Positions 34,067-45,147 of a stretch of DNA of 64,000 nt are shown piece after piece. The DNA is taken from positions 91,738,852-91,802,851 of the forward strand of contig NC_134401.1 in the NCBI RefSeq assembly GCF_050003625.1. Direction: 5' to 3'. Both the position numbers and the translations under genes were made by a program. Position 1 is the stretch's first letter. Each line of letters starts with the position of its first letter. The notes beneath the pieces were generated by a model, which was not told the origin of the DNA, ran no database searches, and saw nothing but the letters and a program-made list of their open reading frames with translations. The stretch is from Haematobia irritans. Lineage: Eukaryota > Arthropoda > Insecta > Diptera > Muscidae.

Positions 34067-36120
34067 TTTTATACCCTAAACCACATAGTGGTTTGGGTAT
34101 AATAAGTTTGATCGGCCAAAAAATGTGCCTACCAGAAATATTGATTTTAGACCCCATAAAATATATACCGATCGACTCAGAATCACCTCCTGAGTCGATC
34201 TAGCGCTTGGTGTCCGTCCGTCCGTCCGTCTGTCTGTCCATGTATTTGTTGTTCAAAGGATTCCGGTCGCAGTTATTAACCGATTTTGATGAAATTTGGT
34301 ACAGGGAGTTTTTTGGGCACAAGGACGAACGCTATTGAATTTGAAAGAAATCGGATCAAATTTAGATTTAGTTCCCATATATATGTATCGCCCGATTTCG
34401 ACAAATGGGGTCACGTTGCGCGTTTTTGCAAACGCATCGTCTCCAAATTTGGCAAAAGGTAATCTTTTCCATCGCCCTTCAAGTCTGCAAAATTTCATCC
34501 AAATCGGTTCAGATTTAGATATAGCTCCCATATATATGTATCGCCCGATTTTCCCAAATTTGGCCACAAAACTTATTTATCAACCGATCTTACCCAAATT
34601 TGGCTAAATGTAGTCTTCTATACCACTAACTATATGTGCAAAAAATCATCGAAATAGATTCAGATTTAGATATAGCTCCCATATATATGTATAGCCCGAT
34701 TTTCCCAAATTTGGCCATAGAACCCTTATTTATTAACCGATCTTACTAAAAGTTGGCTAGATCCAGTCCTCTATAGTACTAACTATATGTGCAAAATTTC
34801 ATCGAAATCGGTTCAGATGTAGATATAGCTCCCATATATATATATCACCCGATTTTGAAAAATTCGCCCCTAATAACCTTATGTTTGACCATACAGGACT
34901 TATTTCTTAACTGATCGTACTCAAATCTTGCACAAGGTAACCTTTTGTGGTATTAATCAAACCCGCAAAATATTATGCAAATTGGTTCAGATTTAGATAT
35001 AGCTTCCATATATATACATAGCTCGATTTTCCCAAACTTGGCCATAGTACTCTTATTTATTAACCAATGTTACTCAAATTTCAAATTTTGATATACTAGC
35101 CGATCGTACTTATACGTACTTGTAGCTCTTACATAAGAATATTGCTCGATTTGTACAAATTTGTATTTATTACCCACACTAATTAAACGATTTTCTCTTT
35201 TTTAACAATGGGCTCAATATTAGCGGCATACTAACTCCGTAGGTGCAATATCAACACAGCCAGTGTTGCTAGAAGTAGGGGAAATTCCCTATATGTAGAG
35301 TTTTTCTAATATTTAGCGTCTTGTAGGGACCTAGGACCACAATGTAGGGACATTTTCACTCAACACAATTTGTAATAATTTTTACATTTTGGTGGCTCTA
35401 TAGGAGGAAATTAGAAGTCGGCTAGGCTTGATCTTTAACAATGTGTGGTAAACTTTATTCCTGTAGAGAATTTTGTCAACATTTTATTTCTATAGAACAT
35501 TTTGTCAAAATTGTACTTCTAAAAATTTTTTTTTCAAAATATTATTTCTATAAAACATTTTCTCAAAATTGTATTTCTGTGGAATTTTTTCTCAAAATTT
35601 TATTTCTATAGAATTTATCGTCAAAATTTTATTTCTATAGAAACATTTCTCACAAAAATTTGTTTATAGAAACTTTTTCCAAAATTGTATTTTTATAGAG
35701 ATTTAACAAAAAAGATTACTAATTTGGGTAGAATTCTACCAACTGTGGCAACCGTGGTGGTAATACAAATTTATATTCTAAGTTATATACGTTGCATATT
35801 CATGTTTTAAGATAATAAAGTACTTAGAACCATTTTTGTTTTGTAAAATTTATTAAATTTAACGAAAAATATAGTAGGGAAAATTGTTTGGGAATGTATG
35901 GGAAAGTAGGGAACTTTGTTTGTCCTTGTAGGGTAAACCGAACATTTTCCGTGGAAACATTAACTATGGGCTATAGTCAGATTGACACAAAGCACCCATA
36001 TGCAACTGCGGTTTATCTCCCAGACCTATATTCTACCCCACAAATGCTTATGATTACTAATTCTGTAATGGTGGTTTAGGGTATGATATAGTCGGCCCCG
36101 CCCGACTTTCTACTTTACTT
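34067..36120 (+). mobile_element. Family C element, near full length
   Basis: Hairpin with ACCCTAAACCACATAGTGG, leader CCGTCCGTCCGTCCGTC, array of ATATAGCTCCCATATATATG units, and a tail with a 29-bp block at 35,460-35,740. The closing segment is GGTGGTTTAGGGTATGATATA, hairpin GTCGGCCCCGCCCGAC, CTTTACTTACTTGTTT. Confidence 0.85.
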
Positions 36121-36217
36121 ACTTGTTTAATAATGGGCTCAATATTAGTGGCATACTAACCCGTAGGTACAATATCAATACAGCCAGTGTTGCTAGAAAT
36201 AGGGGAAATTCCCTATA

Positions 36218-37185
36218 CACGGATGAAAAAGACTGTTTTTCATATGTTTGGCTATAAACATTATATGTTTTGAACACAAATTTTTAAACACAATATTTTT
36301 GAGTGCAAGCATATAATGTTCATAAACTAGCATAACATGTTTGGGACATAAATGTTAATATGTTAGAACATATTATGTTTGGGACATAAAATGTTTGTAA
36401 ATATAATATGCTTGGATGCAAACATATATTAATTTAGAAATAGCCTATAAACATATATGTGCTTAGTAGCTTGAAGCGCTATTTAACAGGGAGCGATATT
36501 GAATTAAGTTGGTGGTTGTTGCTTGTTATTACAAAATTAATATTTTATTTTTCCTTGGGCAATTAATCAGCTACTTCTTTGATCCTGACAAACTGTGTGG
36601 TCCGCTGTTCGAATCCCCGTCCGGCAAAAGGTAAAATTAAAATAAAAAAATTTGAATAATTTCTTCTACAATGTTTGTATTACAGAAAAAGGTGCTAAGA
36701 ACTAAAAAATCTCGTGGAAGTGAGAAAGATGTGGGGGAATATAGAATTAGGCAGAAACAAAATTTTTAGCATTCAGGTCGAAAACCTATGTTGTTAGCAC
36801 CTATATTACCTGTTTATTTTCATAATTCATTATGATTGTAAATATATAAATAAATAAATAAAATTTTGAGCACAATATTGTTTGGGAGAATTTTTTTAAG
36901 CATATAATATTTTTGGGTGCAAAATGCTTCCAAACATATTATATGTTCACAAAATAACATATTGTTTTTTGGAAGACAACATTATTGAATTTGGATGCAA
37001 AAATACAAAATGTTTGGAACTTAGACTACCCAAACATATATTGTTTAGACCAATATGTTTTCAAACATATTATATATTGGAAGAGATCAAACATATAAAT
37101 GTTTGGGCAATACCCAAAAATGTATATGCTTGAAGCAAAATATGTTTGGGAGTATATGTTACAGAAGCGATTTTTTATGAGAGTG
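36218..37185 (+). mobile_element. TA-flanked element with tRNA-like core (968 bp), forward copy
   Basis: Lies between TA dinucleotides (36,216-36,217 and 37,186-37,187). Sibling tails at 35,299 and 55,358 read CCCTATATGTAG, giving the empty site. Termini are CACGGATGAAAAAG and TTTTTTATGAGAGTG, only weakly inverted. Both arms are filled with the motif CAAACATATWATG in many copies. The centre has a pol III B-box-like TGTTCGAATCCCC (36,606-36,618), then AAAAGGTGCTAAGAACTAAA. No protein is encoded. Confidence 0.88.
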
Positions 37186-37962
37186 TATGTAGGGTTTTTC
37201 TAATATTTAGCGTCTTGTAGGGACGTACGGCCACAATGTAGGACATTTTCACTCAACACAATTTGTAATAATTTTTACATTTTGGTGGCTCTATAGGAGG
37301 AAATTAGAAGTCGGCTAGGCTTGATCTTTAACAATGTGTGGTAAACTTTATTCCTGTAGAGAATTTTGTCAACATTTTATTTCTATAGAACATTTTGTCA
37401 AAATTGTATTTCTATAGAATTTTTTTTCAAAATATTATTTCTATAAAAAATTTTCTCAAAATTTTATTTCTGTGGAATTTTTTCTTTTTTATTTCTATAT
37501 AGATTTATTTCTATAGAATTTATTATCAAAATTTTATGTCTATAGAAAAATTTCTCACAAAAATTTGTTTATAGAAACTTTTTCCAAAATTTTATTTTTA
37601 TAGAGATTTAACAAAAAAGTTTACTAATTTGGGTAGAATTCTACCAACTGTGGCAACCGTGATGGTAATACAAATTTATGTTCTAAGTTATATACGTTAC
37701 ATATTCATATTTTAAGATAATAAAGTACTCAGAACCATTTTTGTTTTGTAAAATTTTTTAAATTTAACGAAAAATATAGTAGGGAAAATTGTTTGGGAAT
37801 GTATGGGAAAGTAGGGAACTTTTTTTTGTCCTTGTAGGGTAAACCGAACATTTTCCGTGGCATAATTGATTATGAGCTATAGCCAGATTGACACAAAGTA
37901 CCCATAGACATGTACCCCTTAATTTTCTTAAATATGTAACTGCGGTTTATCTCCCAGACATA

Positions 37963-38939
37963 CTCGCTCACAAAAAATCGCTTCTGTAACATATACTCCC
38001 AAACATATTTTGCTTCAAGCATATACATTTTTGGGTATTGCCCAAACATTTACATGTTTGATCTCTACCAATATATAATATGTTTGAAGGCATATTGGTC
38101 TAAACAACATATGTTTGGGTAGTCTAAGTTCCAAACATTTTGTATTTTTGCATCCAAATTCAATAATGTTGTCTTCCAAAAAACAATATGTTATTATGTG
38201 AACATATAATATGTTTGGAAGCATTTTGCACCCAAAAATATTATATGCTTAAAAAAATTCTCCCAAACAATATTGTGCTCAAAATTTTATTTATTTGTTT
38301 ATATATTTACAATCATAATGAATTATGAAAATAAACAGGTAATATAGGTGCTAACAACATAGGTTTTCGACCTGAATGCTCAAAATTTTGTTTCTGCCCA
38401 ATTGTACATTCCCCCACATCTTTCTCACTTCCACGAGATTTTTTAGTTCTTAGCACCTTTTTCTGTAATACAAACATTGTAGAAGAAATTATTCAATTGT
38501 ATGATTTTTTTTTATTTTAATTTTACCTTTTGCCGGACGGGGATTCGAACAGCGGACCACACAGTTTGTAAGGATCAAAGAAGTAGCTGATCAATTGCCC
38601 AAGGAAAAATAAAATGTTAATTTTGTAATAACAAGCAACAACCACCAACTTAATTCAATATCGCTCCCTGTTAAATAGCGCTCCAAGCTACTAAACACAT
38701 ATATGTTTATAGGCTATTTCTAAATTAATATATGTTTGCATCCAAGCATATTATATTTACAAACATTTTATGTCCCAAACATAATATGTTCTAACATATT
38801 AACATATATGTCCCAAACATGTTATGCTAGTTTATGAACATTATATGCTTGCACTCAAAAATATTGTGTTTAAAAATTTGTGTTCCAAACATATAATGTT
38901 TATAGCCAAACATATGAAAAACAGTCTTTTTCATCCGTG
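37963..38939 (-). mobile_element. TA-flanked element with tRNA-like core (977 bp), reverse copy
   Basis: Same element as 36,218-37,185 in the opposite orientation, again between TA dinucleotides (37,961-37,962 and 38,940-38,941). Sibling tail CCCAGACCTATATGTTACC (56,035) shows the empty site. Termini CTCGCTCACAAAAAATCGC and TTTTTCATCCGTG. The B box lies at 38,539-38,551 on the minus strand. The two copies are nearly identical, so a 2.7-kb region can fold as a giant hairpin. Confidence 0.9.
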
Positions 38940-39041
38940 TATATGTTACCCCACAAATGCTTATGATTACAAATTCTGTAATGGTGGTTTAGGGTATGAT
39001 ATAGTCGGCCCCGTCCGACTTTCTACTTTACTTACTTGTTT

Positions 39042-39358
39042 TTTTTTTTTTTTTTTTTTTGTTAAATCTCATAGAAATAAAATTTTGGAAAAAGTTTCTA
39101 TAAACAAATTTTTTTGAGAAATTGTTCTATAGAAACAAAATTTTATTAATAAATTCTATAGAAATAAAATTTTGAGAAAAAACTCCATAGAAATAGCATT
39201 TTATGAATTTTTTTATAGAAATAATATTTCGAAAAAAAATTCTATAGAAATACAATTTTGACAAAATTTTCTATAGAAATGAAATGTTGACAAAATTTTC
39301 TACAGGATTAAAGTTTTGACAAAAAATTCTATAGAAATATTTGTTTGGTAGATATGAG
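39042..39358 (-). repeat. T run plus 29-bp minisatellite block
   Basis: Begins with about 22 T residues, then about nine degenerate units of the AAATTTTCTATAGAAATAAA form. Confidence 0.8.
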
Positions 39359-40138
39359 CACTGTTAGAAAAATACGTTTTTCATATGTTCCGATATAAAC
39401 AAAATGAGTTTCGGGCACAATTTTTAAACACAATATATTTCAGTGCAAACATGTAATGTTCCTAAACTAACACAAAATGTTTGGGACACATATGTTAATA
39501 TGTTAGAATATATTATGTTTGGGGCATGAATGTTTCATAAAAAAATATGTGTGAATGTAAACGTATATAAATTTACAAATTTCGAGTAAACATATTTACG
39601 TTGTGATACTTTATTCAGAGAGCGACAGAGAGAGAGAGTTAGATAGAGAAAGAAATTGAGATGGAAACCGGGAGGGTTGAATAAAAAGATGTCAACATAA
39701 CACAGCGAGAGAATGAAATGAGAGCAATTTCTGTGAAACCGCTTGTATGTTGTTTCGGAAAACTGTTTCATGATAAGGCCAAAAATTCAATATGCTTAAG
39801 TTTAAATATTATTTAATTTGAATATCAGAATGAGTATACGGAATAAAGAGAATAGACATTCGGAACCAAGAGAATAGACATTAAAAAAAAAACGAAATAT
39901 TTGTATTACAGAAAAAGATGCGAAGAACTCAAAAATTTCGTGGAAGTGAAAATTATGTGAGGGAATGAGCACAATTCTTCCAAGCATATACTATTTTTGG
40001 ACTCAAAATGCTTCCAAACATATAATATGCTCACATAAAACAAACATATTAATGTTTCGGCAGTATTCAATAATATATGTGCCTCCTGCGAAATATGTTT
40101 GGAACATATGTTAGAGAAGCGATTTTTTTTTGAGGGTG
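39359..40138 (+). mobile_element. Diverged relative of the tRNA-core TA element (780 bp)
   Basis: Termini CACTGTTAGAAAAATACG and GATTTTTTTTTGAGGGTG, with CATATGTTCCGATATAAAC-type arms. The core retains TTACAGAAAAAGATGCG and GTGGAAGTGAAAATTATG, but the tRNA-like head is replaced by a GAGA-rich tract (39,618-39,655). No clean target duplication. Confidence 0.7.
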
Positions 40139-40706
40139 TGGTATATCTAAATTTGATCCGATTTGATCCAAATTCAATAGCGTTCGTCCTTGTGCCCAAA
40201 AAACTCCATGTACCAAATTTCATCAAAATCGGTTAATAATTGCGACCGGAATCCTGCACACAAAAAATTTTTTTTCTGATTCAATCACGAAATTAATTGA
40301 TCCAATTAATTTTTAATTGAAATGTCTTCAATCACAGAAATGATAGTATCAATTAAAAAATTAATTGAAGGTCAATTAAAAAGTTAATCGATCCAATTAA
40401 AAAATTAATTGATACTATTATTTTTGTGATTGATTTTTGTTTCAATTAAAAAATTTTTTTAAAACTCAATTAAAATTTTAATTGGAAAATTTTTCGTGAA
40501 ATTTTTTTGTATGTGTGAACAACAAATACATGGACAGCCGGACGGACGGACGGACGGACACCAAGCGCTAGATCGACTCAGGAGGTGATTCTGAGTCGAT
40601 CGGTATATATTTTATGGGGTCTAAAATCAATATTTCTGGTAGGCACATTTTTTGGCAGATCAAACTTATTATACCCTAACCACTATGTGGTTTAGGGTAT
40701 AAATAT
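40139..40706 (-). mobile_element. Family C hairpin end and leader with nested MITE
   Basis: Minus-strand C leader (GACGGACGGACGGACACC, GATCGACTCAGGAGG) closing with the hairpin TATACCCTAACCACTATGTGG. It is directly joined at 40,706 to the D-core phrase ATATGGGAAACATTTAAATC. A 257-bp MITE splits the leader. Confidence 0.85.
40257..40513. mobile_element. 257-bp A+T-rich MITE with CACACAAAAAATTT ends
   Basis: Inserted in a C leader whose other copies read GAATCCTGTGAACAAC. The ends CACACAAAAAATTTTTTT and AAATTTTTTTGTATG are inverted repeats. Flanks are TG on both sides (40,255-40,256 and 40,514-40,515), though the boundary is ambiguous by 2 bp. The interior is a series of AATTAATTGAT/ATCAATTAATT palindromes. 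Confidence 0.85.
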
Positions 40707-41768
40707 GGGAAACATTTAAATCTGAAGCAATTTTAAGGAAACTTCGAAAAAGTTTATTTATGATTTATCGCTCGATATATATGTATTAGAAGCTTAGGAA
40801 AATTAGAGTCATTTTTACAACTTTTCGACTAAGCAGTGGCGATTTTACAAGAAAATGTTGGTATTTTTACCATTTTTGTCGAAATCGGAAAAATATATAT
40901 ATCTAAATTTGGCATGCATAGCAACAATGCTGTACTCCCTGTGCAAAATTTCAACTAAATCGGAGCAAAAATTGGCCTCTGTGGTCATATATGTGTAAAT
41001 CGGCCGAATGCTATATATGGGAGCTATATATAAATCTGAACCGATTTCAACCAAATTTGGCACGCATAGTTATAATGCTAATTCTACTCCCTGTGCAAAA
41101 TTTCAATTAAATCGGAGTAAAAGATTGCCCACTGTGGTCATATGAGTGTAAATCGGGCGAACGATATATATGGGAGCTATATCTAAATCTGAACCGATTA
41201 ATTGGCACACTTGACTACACTACTAATTGTACTCCTAGTGCAAAATTTCAACCAAATTGGGGTAAAACTCTGGCTTCTGGGACCGTATTAGTCCATATCG
41301 GGCGATAGATATGTATGGGAGCTATATCTAAATCTGAACCGATTTCAATAAAATTTGGCACACTTGACTACAGTACTAATTGTTCTTCTTGTGCAAAATC
41401 TTAAGCAAATTAGGGTAAAACTCTGGCTTCTGGGGCCATATAAGTCCATATCGGGCGAAAGATATATATGGGAGCTATATCTAAATCTGAACCGATTTCT
41501 TCCAAAATCAATAGGGATCTATTCTGAGCCAAAACACATACTTGTGCCAAATTTGAAGTCGATTGGACTAAAACTGCGACCTAGACTTTGATTACAAAAA
41601 TGTGTTCACGGACAGACGGGCATCGCTATATCGACTCAAGAGCCCACCCTGAGCATTTTTGCCAAAGACACCATGTGTCTATCTCGTCTCCTTCTGGGTG
41701 TTGCAAACATATGCACTAACTTATAATACCGTGTTCCACAGTGTGGCGCAGGGTATAACATGGCCGAT
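40707..41768 (-). mobile_element. Family D core and hairpin end
   Basis: Starts at the D-core phrase ATATGGGAAACATTTAAATC without its head and runs through GGGAGCTATAT-type units. It ends with the hairpin CCGTGTTCCACAGTGTGG and CAGGGTATAACATGG. Confidence 0.8.
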
Positions 41769-42240
41769 TAAATACGTAAATAATTCAGTTTAACAAAATT
41801 TTCTATAGAAATAAAATTTTGCAATATTTTCTATAGAAATAAAATTTTGACAAAATTTTCTATAGAAATAAAATTTTGACAAAATTTTCTATAGAAATAA
41901 AATTTTGAAAAAATTTTTCATAGAAATAAAATTTTGACAAAATATTCCATAGTAATAAAATTTTGACAAAATTTTCTATAGTAATAAAATTTGTACAAAA
42001 TATTCTATAGAAATAAAATTTTGGTAGATTATTTTTGAGGATCGGCTATATGTATATAACTATAGGCCGATATGAACCAATTTTGGCATGGTTGTTAGCG
42101 GCCATATACTAGCGCAATGTACCAAATTTCAAACGGGTCGGATGAATTTTGCTCCCCCAATAGCTCCGGATGTCAAATCTGGGGATCGGTTTAAATGGGG
42201 GTTATATGTATATAATTAAGATCGGAATGGACCAATTTTA
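41769..42240 (-). mobile_element. 29-bp block with family A array fragment
   Basis: 41,785-42,025 is a 29-bp minisatellite with highly regular units. 42,030-42,235 is family A array (GACCAATTTTGGCATGGTTG, GGGGATCGGTTTAAATGGGG). Confidence 0.75.
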
Positions 42241-42840
42241 TTTTGTAAAATTTGTTTAAATTTAACGAAAAATATTGTAGGGAAAATTGTTTGGGAATGT
42301 ATGGGAAAGTAGGGAACTTTTCTTTGTCCTTGTAGGGTAAACCGAACAGTTTGCCTGGCAAAACTGACTATGAACTATAGTCATAGTATAGATTGAGACA
42401 AAGCACCCATAAACATGTAGCCCTTAATTTTCTTAAATATGCAACTGCGGTTTATCTCCCAGACCTATATCAATGTTACCCCACAAATGCTTACCATTAC
42501 TAATTCAGTAAGGGTGGTTTAGGGTATGATATAGTCGGCCCCGCCCAACTTCCTACTTTACTTACTTGTTAATAATGGACTCAATATTAGCAACACACTA
42601 ACTCTGTATGTTCATAATCAACTATAGCTCCTAATATCACACATTTCTGTTCAAATTGTGATAAAACTCCCATGTACCCTATAATGTTCTTAAATATGGA
42701 AATGCGGTTTTCCCCAAACCTACCATTGATATCCCACAAACAATCTTTACTAATTCAGTAGGGGTGGTTTAGGGTATGATATAGTCGGCCCCGCCCGACT
42801 TTCTACTTTACTCACTTGTTCAAAAATACATTTTCATTGT
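42241..42840 (+). mobile_element. Two successive family C tails
   Basis: Each ends with GGTGGTTTAGGGTATGATATA, GTCGGCCCCGCC and a CTTTACTTACTTG-type terminus (about 42,568 and 42,820). The two tails are in tandem without arrays. Confidence 0.75.
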
Positions 42841-43270
42841 TTCGTCATGTTATCTACTTTTTAGATTTGTTTCAGATCGAAAATGACTTTTCGACTACTT
42901 ACCCAAGGTAAGGCACAGTAATTATTTGCATCCTGCAGAATTACATTATGGAAAATGACTTTTAACCAAACAAAAAACAAAACACAAATATATAAATTTG
43001 TTTTTCATGCGTAGTGAAAACATGCTCTTTTTCACTTTTGCCTTCCCGAATTGACACTTGTTATTTGATTAAAATCAAATTCAACGAGGCCAATGGGTTT
43101 TAATTGGATTTTGAATTCATTTGAATTCAATTACCAGCGAATGTGATTGTTTAACGACAATGCTTGCTTTTTGGAATACAAAGGCTTGGTCACAAAAAAC
43201 ATTAGTGAATTATCCTTTGGAAAAGTGGACTACTCATGCAGTAGTCATTGCACGTCAAGCCAAACGACAC
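42841..43270. other. No feature recognised
   Basis: About 430 bp of A+T-rich sequence with a few ATTTGAATTC-like palindromes and no match elsewhere in the window. Confidence 0.4.
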
Positions 43271-43425
43271 TGAAAAAAAACATGCCCGGGTCCAAAGTTT
43301 ATGTCTTTACACTAACGATTTTTGTATTGAGTCCGAGCCAAAGAATTGAAGTAATCTTGAATTTGAGATACACTTGCCTTTTAAATTTGAGTTTTGTTTA
43401 CCTGATTGTACACAGAAAAAAGTAA
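43271..43425 (+). mobile_element. CACTG-ended element, left-end fragment
   Basis: CACTGAAAAAAAACATGCCC followed by GGTCCAAAGTTTATGTC and GAGTCCGAGCCAAAGAA, matching the first ~150 bp of the 6,416 copy. The rest is deleted. Confidence 0.75.
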
Positions 43426-43499
43426 ACTGGTTTATAGCGAGGATGAACTACCTCGTGCGAAACATGAAATAAATTATACTCCATATTTTGGGATTTCCA

Positions 43500-44224
43500 C
43501 AATTTTTGAAAAAAAAAAATAACTTCAGATTTGGATATAGCTGCCATATATAGTTATCACCGATCTATTCATAATTGGCACGTTTATTAACCGGTCTTCT
43601 TCAAATTCCGTACATGTACATATTTTGCAAGTCTCGAAAATCTTGCAAAATATCATCTAAATCGGATCAGATTTAGATATAACTTTCATATATATCTTTC
43701 GCCCGATATGGTTCCAGAAGCCAGAGTTTTACCCTGATTTGTTTAAAACTTTGTGCAAATTTAGTTGAAAATGGTTTAGATTTAGATATAGCTCCCACAT
43801 ATATCTTTCGCCCGATTTACACTCATATGACCACAGGGGCCAAAGTTTCACAGCGATTCACGTGAAATTCTGTACAGGGAGTAGAATTAATTTTATAGCT
43901 ATCCATGCCATTAACCATTATAGCTATGCATCTTTCGCCCGATATGGACTTAATTGGTGCTAAGAGCCAGATTTTTGCCTTTATTTCCTTCAAATTTTGC
44001 ACGAAGAGTACAATAGATGGTATTGTCAAATAGGCTAAATTTCTTTGAAATCGGTTCAGATTTAGATATAGCTCCCATACATATATTTCGCCCGATTTAG
44101 ATTCATACAACCACCGGAGACTAAATTTTCATTTCGTGTTATTTGAAATTTTGCACTGAGAGTACAATTAAGATTTTAGCAATGTGTACCAAATTTAGTT
44201 CAAATTGATTAAGATTTGGATATA
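43500..44224 (+). mobile_element. Family D array, left part of an interrupted copy
   Basis: Units with CAGATTTAGATATAGCTCCC and TTCGCCCGATATGG boxes. The last unit is broken at GATTTGGATATA by a TA-flanked element (44,225-45,134), resumes for 13 bases (TAGCTGCCATATA), is broken by a mariner (45,148-46,201), and resumes TATGCCCCTGACTTGG. Confidence 0.85.
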
Positions 44225-44562
44225 CACGTAAAGAAAAAAAAAAACGTTTGGAAAACGTGTACCGAAAACGTTTTTCTTTTGTTAGAGTTTTTTGAATTGC
44301 TTCGAAAATTTTAAAATTTTATCACCAAAAAAATTCGTTTGTTACAAAATTTTTATTTTTTCAATAAAAAAAGTTATTTTTGAAACAACAACACAGTCCA
44401 TTTCGTTTATATCAAACACTGTTCTTTTCCGACTTTAGGTCTTTAATAAGACACAGTTTACAGTTCAAAATTTAATATACTACAATGTAATGTTGAACAT
44501 TTTTTCGGAATCTTCCGAACATATCGGGAATATATGTAAAAAAAAAAAACAAAAAAAACTTT

Positions 44563-44633
44563 GGTCGAAGCGGGGATCGAACCCACGACCCTTGGCATGC
44601 AAGTCGGACGTAGCAGCCACTGCTCCACGGTGC
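44563..44633 (-). ncRNA. tRNA-like (SINE-type) head with A and B boxes
   Basis: On the minus strand: A-box-like TGGAGCAGTGGC (44,616-44,627) and B-box GGTTCGATCCCC (44,572-44,583). The T arm GTGGG/CCCGC pairs around TTCGATC. The anticodon arm only forms a 4-bp stem (CTTG/CAAG) with a 5-nt loop and the acceptor ends do not pair, so it is a tRNA-derived relic and not a functional tRNA gene. It may still act as an internal pol III promoter. Confidence 0.6.
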
Positions 44634-44736
44634 TTATTTCTGTTAAATAAACTTTGTTTATTCGGTTCGTGGGCGCCGCAAGCTATGCTATATAAATATA
44701 ACTTATATGGATATTTATCTATTGATGACCATAACA

Positions 44737-44808
44737 GGTACATAGCTCAGTGGTTAGTGTGTTGGCTTACAAAGTGCATGGTCCGCGGTTCGATTCTCCG
44801 TCCAGGCG
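44737..44808 (+). ncRNA. tRNA-like (SINE-type) head, divergent partner
   Basis: A-box TAGCTCAGTGGTTA (44,743-44,756) and B-box GGTTCGATTCTCC (44,787-44,799), spaced as in a tRNA. It is followed by GCGAAAGGTAAAAAAATTTT, as in the 36.6-kb and 38.5-kb cores. The T stem is imperfect. It is the best-preserved version of the head that is eroded in the 968/977-bp elements. Confidence 0.6.
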
Positions 44809-45147
44809 AAAGGTAAAAAAATTTTAAAAATTTATAAAATTTATAAAATCGTATAATTTCTTCTACATTGTTGGTATTACAGAAAAAGGTGCTAAGAACT
44901 AAAAAACTTGGTGGAAGTGAGAAAGATGTGAGGGAAAATGCAATTAGCCAGAAAAAAAATTTTTTGAGTTAGTCTTTATGAAATTGTTTTTACATCCTGG
45001 AAAAGAATAAACGTTTATCACAAAAAGTATATACTTTTCTTCCAAATGCCCTTCCTTTCAACGAAAAGCAAATGAGAAACGAACTTTGTTTGTCTAAAAT
45101 TTCGTTTGGGAGGAAAGAATTATTTTTTTGCATGTAGCTGCCATATA

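Larger units (their letters stand above)
36121..39041 (+). mobile_element. Additional family C tail carrying two opposite insertions
   Basis: Tail sequence at 36,121-36,217, 37,186-37,962 and 38,940-39,041 joins into one C tail, matching 35,210-36,120 and 55,270-56,140, once the two ~970-bp elements are removed. It includes a 29-bp block at 37,345-37,650 and the end CTTTACTTACTTG. A T run of about 22 follows. Confidence 0.85.
44225..45134. mobile_element. TA-flanked element with two divergent tRNA-like heads (910 bp)
   Basis: Ends CACGTAAAGAAAAAAA and ATTATTTTTTTGCATG between TA dinucleotides (44,223-44,224 and 45,135-45,136). The empty site is the D phrase GATTTGGATATAGCTGCC, seen intact at 43,531. 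The right half shares TACAGAAAAAGGTGCTAAG and GTGAGAAAGATGTG with the 36-39 kb elements. Two tRNA-like segments sit back to back in the middle. No protein. Confidence 0.85.

Noticed and set aside
44563..44808. Functional tRNA genes
   Set aside because: A and B boxes are present, but acceptor stems do not pair and anticodon arms are defective. They lie inside a mobile element and match SINE-like relatives, so they were annotated as tRNA-like only.
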